Part shown: positions 1-5,330 of the stretch, one piece after another
How positions within the stretch are numbered: position 1 is the stretch's first letter
How the letters are laid out: the number at the start of each line of letters is the position of its first letter
Assembly (NCBI GenBank): GCA_028285285.1
Contig: JANQPW010000250.1
Location: 1 to 5,330 of the forward strand
Length of the DNA stretch: 5,330 nucleotides
Origin: Silvanigrellales bacterium
GTDB taxonomy: Bacteria; Bdellovibrionota_B; Oligoflexia; Silvanigrellales; Silvanigrellaceae
Direction of reading: 5' to 3'
Translations under genes and position numbers: made by a program
The notes under the pieces: generated by a model
Databases searched by the model: none
What the model saw: the letters and a program-made list of their open reading frames with translations, nothing else
What the model was told of the DNA's origin: nothing

Positions 1-292
1 TTTGGAGAGTTTTTGGCCAAAAACAAACAGCTTTGCTCAACACGGAAAGCATAGGGAGTGGGGTTCGTCTTGAACAGACGGGGCACACAGACGACTTACA
101 CTCAAGGAAGGTTGCGCCAGACTTTAATTTAATCACGAGGTCTATGCCTTTCTGAGCATGGTCATGAAAGAGTTGGAGAGCTTTTCTCGCAGAAGCAGTC
201 TCGGATTGATGAGAACACACCTCAAAGGTATGCGGTAAATGAGAGGCAATGTCATAGAGACAAATGATTAAGAACCCTTTCTCCGAACTCAA
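1..292 (-). CDS. Possible partial CDS, unrecognised Cys/His-containing protein, C-terminus beyond left edge
   Basis: On the minus strand, 97 codons run without a stop from a TTG at 292-290 to the left edge. The TTG is preceded by GAGG (303-300) at about 7 nt spacing, and that Shine-Dalgarno overlaps the TGA of the upstream gene (304-302). This is a typical arrangement for translational coupling and is the main reason to believe the frame. The product has no obvious signal peptide. Visible features are a hydrophobic stretch near residues 7-16, a helix-like segment near 31-57, and a C65-x4-C70-x2-C73 cluster that could bind metal. Several His (18, 21, 28, 43, 45) precede the cluster. I recognise no family. 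Against it: third-position base choice shows little bias, there is no ATG start, and about 1 in 100 random frames of this length would stay open. It may therefore be non-coding. Confidence 0.38.
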   Translation of the reverse strand, partial: MSSEKGFLIICLYDIASHLPHTFEVCSHQSETASARKALQLFHDHAQKGIDLVIKLKSGATFLECKSSVCPVCSRRTPLPMLSVLSKAVCFWPKTLQ

Positions 293-298
293 AGTAAG

Positions 299-303
299 TC
301 CTC
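299..303 (-). promoter_or_regulatory. Shine-Dalgarno overlapping the upstream stop codon
   Basis: GAGGA on the minus strand shares its first two bases with the TGA (304-302) of the preceding gene and sits 6 nt before the TTG at 292. It decides the proposed start of the partial left-edge frame and suggests that ribosomes ending the first gene start the second. Confidence 0.4.
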
Positions 304-844
304 AAGGTCCAACATAGTAGTTGTAATACTGAAGCAACGATGTGCCAGTAGGCTTTCTCGCTTGGAAATAAAAGACGCTGCTTATGCCGATTCCATAGTT
401 GACTTGAATGGTCTGATAATTTGGGGACAAGTTCATTTCACTGCCACAATAAGGGTCTCCGGATGCCAAATCGAGATAACAAAACTGGATCCTCCCTAAA
501 TTAAACTGGTAGCGTGCTGTGACTTTCTGCTTCACGGGACCAGAACTCGTGATTTGGCATCCAATGACCTCATCCCAGGCCAAGGTCAGCTCTTTTTCAC
601 GCAAGTTACGAAAAAGGCACGACGGAGCAAAGACGTGGTGGTCTTCTTCCTTCAAGTCAGTCTCGACGAGGCGTGTTGCGGCATCGATTGCTGGATCGTA
701 TCTTACAGGAACTTCATTGCCAGTTAAGGGATTTACAACCACTTGATTTGTGAAATCGGTCGGCAGAAACTCGATGTTGGACTGCTTTTCCGCATGTGCG
801 GCAGAGCTAAACATTGATGTTAGCAAAATAAGTGAACGTTTCAT
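302..844 (-). CDS. Exported protein of unknown function, four cysteines
   Basis: This is a 180-residue protein starting at ATG 844-842, with AGAAGGA (858-852 on the minus strand) 7 nt upstream. The N-terminus is a classic Sec signal peptide: Lys-Arg at 2-3, a hydrophobic core at about 5-16 and an AHA site, so cleavage after Ala18 is likely. There is no lipobox cysteine, so the mature protein of about 162 residues is periplasmic or secreted. It has exactly four Cys (76, 96, 122, 133), enough for two disulfides, and its second half alternates hydrophobic and polar residues as in a beta-rich fold. The C-terminus is very aromatic (YYNYYVGP). I recognise no family or catalytic motif. It is transcribed divergently from the heme lipoprotein and may be coupled to the partial frame downstream. 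That it is a real gene is well supported; its role is unknown. Confidence 0.88.
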   Translation of the reverse strand: MKRSLILLTSMFSSAAHAEKQSNIEFLPTDFTNQVVVNPLTGNEVPVRYDPAIDAATRLVETDLKEEDHHVFAPSCLFRNLREKELTLAWDEVIGCQITSSGPVKQKVTARYQFNLGRIQFCYLDLASGDPYCGSEMNLSPNYQTIQVNYGIGISSVFYFQARKPTGTSLLQYYNYYVGP

Positions 845-883
845 AAGGTTGTCCTTCTGTTTCTTTAAAAGATGGCCGTGCTA

Positions 884-912
884 AATATACGAGTTGTTGC
901 CTGTCAGATCAA
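884..912 (-). promoter_or_regulatory. Sigma70-like promoter for the exported four-Cys protein gene
   Basis: Read on the minus strand, TTGATC (912-907, 4/6 to TTGACA) is followed after exactly 17 nt by TATATT (889-884, 5/6 to TATAAT). Transcription would begin near 877, giving a leader of about 33 nt before the ATG at 844. The spacer contains one copy of the GAGTTGTTKC repeat. Spacing and -10 quality are good, but there is no experimental support. Confidence 0.5.
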
Positions 913-1014
913 TCAGAGGAAAAGAAACAACTCTGAATCCAATTGAAATTTCTGACCATTCCGATGCAGATCAAGTTTTTGCTATTCTTCATCACTTGAA
1001 AAAGGAAACAACTC
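891..1014. repeat. Three copies of a 10-bp element in the divergent promoter region
   Basis: The forward-strand 10-mer GAGTTGTTGC at 891-900 recurs as its reverse complement with one mismatch (GAAACAACTC) at 924-933 and again, identical to that second copy, at 1005-1014. The first two form an inverted pair with arms about 33 bp apart start to start, flanking the -35 of the minus-strand promoter. The second and third are a direct repeat 81 bp apart. This could be an operator for a regulator of both divergent genes, although 10-bp repeats can arise by chance in an A-rich spacer. Confidence 0.3.
959..988 (+). promoter_or_regulatory. Weak candidate promoter (extended -10) for the heme lipoprotein gene
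   Basis: TGC-TATTCT (980-988) resembles an extended -10 (TGn plus a 4/6 hexamer). The best hexamer at a workable distance upstream is TTCCGA (959-964, spacer 18), a poor -35. Transcription would start near 995, giving a leader of about 117 nt. No better plus-strand match was found between 900 and 1085. Confidence 0.22.
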
Positions 1015-1100
1015 ATGAGTCGTTCAAGAAAGCGCAGAGAATCATGATAGAGTATTGCAGCAATACTGGGTAAAAAACCATGTAAGCCAAACTTCTTCAG

Positions 1101-1104
1101 GGAG
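1101..1104 (+). promoter_or_regulatory. Shine-Dalgarno that fixes the heme lipoprotein start
   Basis: GGAG, within CAGGGAG, lies 7 nt before ATG 1112. The frame can be extended upstream to a TTG at 1055, but that start would add 19 polar residues before the signal peptide and has no comparable ribosome binding site. Confidence 0.65.
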
Positions 1105-1111
1105 TCAACAG

Positions 1112-2488
1112 ATGAGAGTGTCCACGCAGCCAGCCATCGAGATTTGTTTTGCTTTGCTCGGCCTCACTTTGCTCTGCTCGGGCTGTAAATTCTTTCAGAC
1201 CCGTTCTGATCAGGTGCTGCTCTCAAACACCACACCGACTTCCCCAAAGAGTCGTTCCCCACTCCTTGCCGAAGTCAGGAACCTCGTCGAGACGAGTGCG
1301 TTGAAGAGCCCTGACCAGGTTGCTGCTCACATCGAACGACGAGCCAAGCTTTCACCCTTTGTTGCCTTGGTTTACGACTCGAACAACAAAATTCAACACG
1401 CTTCAACCGATTTGCCACGCATCATCCAGTTCATCAATGATCCCAATGACCTTAGAAATTGGGTTCTCTTTGCCCTCACAGGAGATCCAGCAACTCCCGG
1501 CGGAAACACAATTGAGATCATTGCCCGAGATGAAGACGCCGAAAAGGGATTCGGCTTTCTTTCGGTTTCCTTCGAGGAGGGCACAAGCTTCGCGTTCGAT
1601 CAGGACTCGTGTGCCACTTGTCATCATGGTCTTCCCATTTGGAGTCGCTACCACACCTGGCCTGGAGCCTACGCCAGCGAAGAAAATGAATTCATTGACC
1701 TCAGCGTCGAAGAAAAAAACCTTCAGAGCTTCCGGAAACATGAGGAAGAAAACCGCGACAAACTCCGCTACGCATCAGCCTTTCAAAGGCTCGCACGGCA
1801 CAGAGGTCTCAAGTCGGGCCAATCAGCCATAGGAGAAGGTTTTGATGACCTGCGCACAGCCAACGCAGGCCTTGACAAAGTGATTGAGGCTCCGATTCTG
1901 AAAGATATTGCCGACCGGCTTCAGCCCCACCTCACGTCTGAAGAAGATTTTCTCCGCTTTTTTTCGGCGATGATCCGCGACGAAGATTTTGAAAAACTTC
2001 TCCTGCAAAAGGAACCAAAAGAAAGGGACACTTTTCGAAGAGTTAAAGAAAGAGTGCGGTCCATTTCTTACGCGCAATTTAACCACATCTTCTCGGAAAT
2101 CGAACGACTCTTGCAAAGGGAATACAATCCCGGGAGCGAAAACCTTTTGGCGCGGAACACTCCAGACAAGAATTTGGCCCCTGTCACGAACATCACCTAT
2201 ATTCTGGGAAAGTACCGTATCGATTTTGTGGACTGGTCGACCGAGTTCAAAAAGCCGGCAATCAGCTATTACACAGGCGACGGAACCACACTGGACCACC
2301 TCTCTCACATGATCTACGAGAATTTTGTAAACCTGAGTTCGGATCCTTTTCTCCTCCCAACCCAGGGATTCGCGACTTCAACATCACAGAGCTCTTCTAC
2401 CAAAAGCAGTTTGCTGAACACGTTCTTCAGCCAAGGGGTTGGTGAAAACTGGCTTTCTGAGCCTGTAGGTCAACGGCCCATCACGTGA
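1112..2488 (+). CDS. Monoheme c-type cytochrome-like lipoprotein
   Basis: Predicted product is a 458-residue lipoprotein. The signal peptide has a hydrophobic core at about 11-21 and the lipobox LCSGC, so Cys25 would be lipidated. Lys at +2 (no Asp) favours the outer membrane by the usual sorting rule. One heme c site is present, C167-A-T-C170-H171 followed by a second His, with the motif PIWSRYHTWPGAY right after it (175-187). From memory, a CxxCH followed by (R)PIWxxYxxWPGxxGS is a recurring signature of uncharacterised heme lipoproteins in Bdellovibrionota and relatives. The remainder is charged and mostly helical, with a Ser/Thr-rich stretch at 422-433 near the C-terminus. Apart from the start, the only Met are M287 and M400, so an axial Met ligand is limited to those; His172 or another His is an alternative. 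The heme would be attached in the periplasm by a cytochrome c maturation system not encoded here. Redox or sensing role unknown. The next gene follows after 58 nt. Confidence 0.88.
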   Translation: MRVSTQPAIEICFALLGLTLLCSGCKFFQTRSDQVLLSNTTPTSPKSRSPLLAEVRNLVETSALKSPDQVAAHIERRAKLSPFVALVYDSNNKIQHASTDLPRIIQFINDPNDLRNWVLFALTGDPATPGGNTIEIIARDEDAEKGFGFLSVSFEEGTSFAFDQDSCATCHHGLPIWSRYHTWPGAYASEENEFIDLSVEEKNLQSFRKHEEENRDKLRYASAFQRLARHRGLKSGQSAIGEGFDDLRTANAGLDKVIEAPILKDIADRLQPHLTSEEDFLRFFSAMIRDEDFEKLLLQKEPKERDTFRRVKERVRSISYAQFNHIFSEIERLLQREYNPGSENLLARNTPDKNLAPVTNITYILGKYRIDFVDWSTEFKKPAISYYTGDGTTLDHLSHMIYENFVNLSSDPFLLPTQGFATSTSQSSSTKSSLLNTFFSQGVGENWLSEPVGQRPIT

Positions 2489-2546
2489 ATCTTCTTGCTC
2501 GATCTGCTAAGCTATCCATGCGAACACAAACCAAGAGGGACGACAT

Positions 2547-2972
2547 ATGAAGCTTTCACCTGGCTGGGTGGCCGTCGCTGCCGTTCTGGTTTCTGTCGCA
2601 AGCTCCCAATGCGCCCACCGTGGTCACGATGTCAACTCCGGTTCCGAGGAAACATCCTTCCCTGTTGTGAAGAGCCTCACTGAGACTGAAGGGCATTTTT
2701 GCAACGTTAAGGTGCTGGGAACTTGTCTCAAATACAGCACGGAGTCCATTCTGGACGCGGACATAGAGGGCCAAATCCAATACGAATGGCTGACCGACTC
2801 CACAGAAATCTGCATCAAAAGGTCCACATGCCGCCCAGCCACTCAGTTTACACGAAGTCAAAAGACAGCAGAATGGGAGCAGTGCTCACTGGAGAGCATT
2901 CGCTCCTGCGGCCGCCGGGGCGGCGGCGGGCAGTGTGTTGTCAATGCGTGTCCGGCTGTAAAGTCAAATTGA
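2547..2972 (+). CDS. Small exported cysteine-rich protein, unknown function
   Basis: This is a 141-residue protein starting at ATG 2547 with AGAGGGA (2534-2540) 6 nt upstream. The N-terminus is a signal peptide (Lys2, hydrophobic core at about 7-17). Two cleavage readings are possible: signal peptidase I after Ala18-Ser-Ser20, or lipidation at Cys22. The residue before Cys22 is Gln, which is not a normal lipobox residue, so the first is more likely. The remainder holds Cys at 52, 60, 89, 95, 113, 121, 130 and 135, eight in all without Cys22, which suggests a compact domain with four disulfides. A Gly run (GRRGGGG, 122-128) sits between two of them and is encoded by a very GC-rich palindrome. 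I recognise no family. It lies 58 nt after the heme lipoprotein with no terminator between, so co-transcription is likely. Confidence 0.8.
   Translation: MKLSPGWVAVAAVLVSVASSQCAHRGHDVNSGSEETSFPVVKSLTETEGHFCNVKVLGTCLKYSTESILDADIEGQIQYEWLTDSTEICIKRSTCRPATQFTRSQKTAEWEQCSLESIRSCGRRGGGGQCVVNACPAVKSN
2906..2933 (+). repeat. GC-rich palindrome inside the Cys-rich gene
   Basis: GCCGCC (2911-2916) and GGCGGC (2919-2924) are perfectly complementary around GG. A further CTGC/GCAG pair (2906-2909 and 2930-2933) can close the outside of the hairpin with an internal bulge. The stretch is almost pure G+C against a background near 50% and contains a GCGGCCGC octamer. It codes for the Arg-Arg-Gly-run. No T-run follows, so it does not look like an intrinsic terminator. 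Confidence 0.5.
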
Positions 2973-3521
2973 GAAACCCTGTGGTGGGTCAGTACACCGC
3001 AATTCTCTCAGCCTCAAGCCATCCTGCAGTGCTCCCATCAAATCGAACCCGAATCTGCCCACTTCTGGACGAACGTCCACAACACCGACCTCCGCCACAC
3101 ACAGTTGTGACAGCCTGTGATTGTGCACGGAACAAATCGTCCGGAACCTGAACAAGACTTGTCCAACATCTAAACAGGGTCTTGCGTTGCCGCATGAGAT
3201 AGCAAGTCTTGGGCTCATGGTTTTCGTTGCTACAGCTTCATTCATTTTTTGGGGCTTGGAGTCAGGAAGTGGCATTCGCCCTTCCCACATGGAATCAGTT
3301 TTGGCGCTGCAATCTGTTTGACTTCACATTGAGGCAAGAGCTGGAGTTGCAAAATATGGGTCAGACGTTGCGCCTGCCAGAAGTCTGCTCCTACGAAGCG
3401 AAAACGTTGCCAGTTCTGATATTCCGTAAAGTTTGCCCAATCCCATTCCGAAGACCTGGTCGGCCAGAGGACGACCCTCAAACCGAATCTGGGGCGTTGA
3501 GTACTTGGGGAGCGGCTTGCG
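2973..3521. other. 549-base gap without a confident gene; possible decayed minus-strand gene
   Basis: No frame here has both a credible start and a Shine-Dalgarno, and I see no tRNA, clear promoter or intrinsic terminator. Minus-strand translations do look protein-like in pieces. One frame is open from about 3532 down to a TGA at 3244-3242; it contains WDWANFTEYQNWQRFRFVG and a PCGKGEC motif, and ends FLTPSPKK. The stop falls directly after a run of six A. A second frame, open from 3237 to 2989, ends in GQIRVRFDGSTAGWLEAERI. These could be remnants of one frameshifted gene, or chance. The first frame is in codon register with an open plus-strand frame (from TTG 3209), and such mirrored frames often look coding on both strands. 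Confidence 0.25.
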
Positions 3522-5330
3522 ATGAAAATCTTTCACCATCACACGCTAAGGGCATCAACATGGATTCGCAACCCCTTTGGGGTGTTGACGACCTGTGCCT
3601 TGATGCTTTCCGCGGGCTGCACCCAGAACCTGTCAGGCGGGCTATTGGATGTCGAAAGAAAAACGGAAACAGGCCAAAACGAGTATCAGGTCGGCCCCAA
3701 CGAAACAAAAATCGACGGCTTGGATGGGGCAAAAGTTTTCATTCCTGAAGGCACCTTCGCAGAAGAGACCGTAATCAACGTGGGTACCCGGGCGCCCGAC
3801 CAATCCATCCCCGATGAAAAAGCCGCCGATACGGCATTGGTGAGCATCAGAGGCATAGAGAAACCCGATGGGTCTAAACGCATCTTGATTGAGTTCGAAC
3901 TCAGTGACGAGCAAGTAGCCTCCGGCACGCTCACGGCCGAACAACTTGTTTTGAAGATGCGTGACACAAATGGGATGGTCAGAACGCTGGACTCTGTGCC
4001 ACTCAAGGTAAATCGGGTCGGCGAAAAAACCTCCATTTCTGCGGATATCCCTCTTCAGGAGGGCTCATATTGGATCGAAGTGGCTGAAGTCGCCAAACGC
4101 TCAGTCGAAAACGACACGACAGACCCCACCGAACAAAACAAACCTACCGAGGCGCAATCTGCGACCAACTCCTCTTCAGTAACAGTTCTGAAGTTTTTAC
4201 AAGACGATTGTAAAAATCCGGACTTGTCTGCTGTGCACAGCACACAAAGCTTCCATCTCTGCGATGGAACCGAAGCCACCGGAACATTCACTCCGGTTGA
4301 TACCACCAATCTCTTGGCACAAAATGTCCGGGCTGGCGTGACCATCAACGGAACATTGGGCACACTCACCCCCAGCCCAGATCTCTGTACGAAGGATGGC
4401 GAACAGGGGTGTGTGACCAGTTCTGACTTCCCGTCTGTTTTGGCAGCGGGTCTATCCGCTAAGTTGCTTACTGGTCAGCAGGCAGGCGGGACGTTTGGAT
4501 CTTATACCCCCCTCGACACCACTAACCTAGTCGCATCCAATATCAAAAAGGATGTCGTGATCGGGGGGGTGACGGGAAGCTATGAACTAGACACGACACC
4601 ACCGGCAGCAGTCACTGGTCTGAATCTCACAGCAAATGACCACACGTCGGTTCAAGTAGACTTCAACGCAGCAGCCGGGGCATCGACTTACGTGATTTAC
4701 CGCGACGGAGCGGAACTCACAACCACAGCGGCCACAAGCTACACCGACAGCACCGCCGTGGTGGGTTCCACACACCATTACTCAGTGGTGGCCAGATCAG
4801 CCTCTGGCACAATCGCCGCGCCAGTGACAGCCTCGATCAGCGTTCCCTTCGAAGAGTTTCTGGTTCACTTGCGTCCATCAGATGATTGCACGGGCTACTC
4901 ACCTTGTTACTCTAATCTCTACGATTTGATCAACGCAGGTGGTGGAATCTCCTATGGGGCGTGTGCCTCTAAAGATCTGGTCTGCGCCCAGAAGAAACTG
5001 GTCATTCGTGTGGGGGGTGATTGGTCTGGCGGACCTGTGGGTTATGGTTTGATCTTTGAAAACTGGAACACCAGTTCTCAAGCGTCCATCCGCATTTTCA
5101 CAGCCCCAGAGGCACGCCACAATGGAACGGATGACATCACCGGTGGCGCGTTCAAAATCCGGGGAATCGATGGGGGAGCTGGCACCCATCGTCGTGCAGC
5201 CGCAATCAGGGTCTCTCATGTGACGGTGGAGGGAATGATCCTTGAAACCCTTGAAAACCACCCGGCGGTCTCTGTTGGAGGAAACAACGTGGTTTTCGAC
5301 GGGGTTCTGGTGACCGATGCCAACCACGAC
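3522..5330 (+). CDS. Multidomain surface lipoprotein with FN3-like and beta-helix domains, 3' end beyond window
   Basis: The frame is open from ATG 3522 through 603 codons to the right edge. GGGGAG (3507-3512) precedes the ATG by 9 nt, and an in-frame TGA at 3498 rules out a longer start. A signal peptide ending in LSAGC predicts lipidation at Cys33. Domains in order: a linker (34-65); a ZU5-like segment with GAKVFIPEGTFAEETVINV (69-87) and beta-rich sequence to about 215; a Cys-containing stretch (from about 235); two 27-residue repeats (256-282 and 328-354) around a C289-x7-C297 DG-rich linker; a fibronectin type III-like domain opening with DTTPPAAVTGL (357 to about 441); then a region with Cys456, 462, 481 and 488 leading into sequence resembling right-handed beta-helix coils (about 540-603, for example VSHVTVEGMIL and NNVVFDGVLV). 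Such beta-helix proteins can bind or cleave polysaccharide, but no catalytic residues can be assigned from this incomplete domain. The protein is probably exposed on the outer membrane as an adhesin or glycan-active protein. Confidence 0.9.
   Translation, partial: MKIFHHHTLRASTWIRNPFGVLTTCALMLSAGCTQNLSGGLLDVERKTETGQNEYQVGPNETKIDGLDGAKVFIPEGTFAEETVINVGTRAPDQSIPDEKAADTALVSIRGIEKPDGSKRILIEFELSDEQVASGTLTAEQLVLKMRDTNGMVRTLDSVPLKVNRVGEKTSISADIPLQEGSYWIEVAEVAKRSVENDTTDPTEQNKPTEAQSATNSSSVTVLKFLQDDCKNPDLSAVHSTQSFHLCDGTEATGTFTPVDTTNLLAQNVRAGVTINGTLGTLTPSPDLCTKDGEQGCVTSSDFPSVLAAGLSAKLLTGQQAGGTFGSYTPLDTTNLVASNIKKDVVIGGVTGSYELDTTPPAAVTGLNLTANDHTSVQVDFNAAAGASTYVIYRDGAELTTTAATSYTDSTAVVGSTHHYSVVARSASGTIAAPVTASISVPFEEFLVHLRPSDDCTGYSPCYSNLYDLINAGGGISYGACASKDLVCAQKKLVIRVGGDWSGGPVGYGLIFENWNTSSQASIRIFTAPEARHNGTDDITGGAFKIRGIDGGAGTHRRAAAIRVSHVTVEGMILETLENHPAVSVGGNNVVFDGVLVTDANHD
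4287..4367 (+). repeat. First DTTNLxAxN protein repeat (residues 256-282)
   Basis: This encodes FTPVDTTNLLAQN then VTINGTLG. It matches the second copy at 13 of 27 residues, with most differences conservative. From memory, repeats of this kind recur in tandem in surface proteins of Bdellovibrionota, often joined to tail-fibre-like or beta-helix regions. Confidence 0.75.
4503..4583 (+). repeat. Second DTTNLxAxN protein repeat (residues 328-354)
   Basis: This encodes YTPLDTTNLVASNIKKD then VVIGGVTGSY, and leads straight into the fibronectin type III-like domain. Between the copies lie 45 residues including LCTKDGEQGCVTSSDFPSV, the usual companion linker of this repeat. A seven-G run lies inside this copy. 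Confidence 0.75.
4563..4569 (+). repeat. Seven-G homopolymer inside the lipoprotein gene
   Basis: ATC-GGG-GGG-GTG encodes Ile-Gly-Gly-Val in the second repeat. A one-base slip would shift the frame about 350 codons into the protein and remove everything after the repeats. A six-G run also occurs at 5012-5017. Seven is at the low end for known phase-variable tracts. Confidence 0.6.

Noticed and set aside
219..249. Alternative minus-strand start (ATG at about 255) for a 37-codon frame in the left region
   Set aside because: It is short, has no convincing Shine-Dalgarno, and lies in another frame from the longer open frame with a coupled start.
1055..1111. N-terminal extension of the heme lipoprotein to a TTG at 1055
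   Set aside because: It adds 19 polar residues before a complete signal peptide, and ATG 1112 has the proper Shine-Dalgarno.
1823..2308. Minus-strand frame of 161 codons inside the heme lipoprotein gene
   Set aside because: It lies wholly within a well-supported gene on the other strand and shows no signal peptide, motif or ribosome binding site.
2495..2683. Plus-strand frame of 62 codons before and over the Cys-rich gene
   Set aside because: It overlaps the start of the supported gene at 2547 in another frame and has no export signal or Shine-Dalgarno.
3100..3119. CACAG/CTGTG inverted repeat considered as a terminator after the Cys-rich gene
   Set aside because: The stem is only five pairs, the loop is ten bases and no T-run follows.
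3209..3748. Plus-strand frame of 179 codons from a TTG
   Set aside because: There is no Shine-Dalgarno, and it overlaps more than 220 bases of the lipoprotein gene in another frame. Its codons mirror a minus-strand open frame, which explains its length.
3642..4369. Three minus-strand frames (3642-3944, 3686-4036, 4055-4369) inside the large lipoprotein gene
   Set aside because: They sit opposite a continuous 603-codon frame with recognisable domains and have no start signals of their own.
4899..5327. Minus-strand frame of 142 codons at the right end
   Set aside because: It is antisense to the beta-helix region, whose plus-strand translation shows coil-like patterns. The minus translation shows no domain.

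Overview
The window holds a run of predicted cell-envelope genes and no mobile element, RNA gene or CRISPR array. The base composition is close to 50% GC. The best clue to the host is the large protein at the right end. It is a lipoprotein carrying two copies of a DTTNLxAxN...VxIxGxxG repeat around a C-x7-C, DG-rich linker. From memory, this style is typical of surface proteins of Bdellovibrionota (Bdellovibrio/Oligoflexia-like, free-living or predatory). The heme-binding lipoprotein in the middle fits that too. The assignment is an inference, since no search could be run.

Layout. Positions 1-292 (minus) hold an open frame running off the left edge. It has a TTG start and a Shine-Dalgarno that overlaps the stop of the gene before it. 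Positions 302-844 (minus) encode a 180-residue exported protein with four cysteines and no recognised family. Positions 845-1111 are a divergent intergenic region with a good sigma70-like promoter for the minus gene, a weaker one for the plus genes, and three copies of a 10-bp GAGTTGTTKC element. Positions 1112-2488 (plus) encode a lipoprotein with one CxxCH heme c site followed by a PIWxxYxxWPGAY motif. Positions 2547-2972 (plus) encode a small exported Cys-rich protein, probably co-transcribed with the heme lipoprotein. Positions 2973-3521 contain no confident gene, only fragmentary minus-strand frames that could be a decayed gene. From 3522 to the right edge (plus) is a multidomain lipoprotein, 603 codons so far: a ZU5-like segment, two repeats, a fibronectin type III-like domain and the start of a right-handed beta-helix.

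How the genes may work together. Every confident product carries an export or lipidation signal and most are rich in cysteine, so this is an envelope or surface locus. The heme lipoprotein and the small Cys-rich protein look like one transcription unit. The beta-helix lipoprotein has its own Shine-Dalgarno after a gap of about 550 bases and may be independent. I see no clear evidence of a defence, secretion or biosynthetic system. The unusual content is the combination of orphan envelope proteins.
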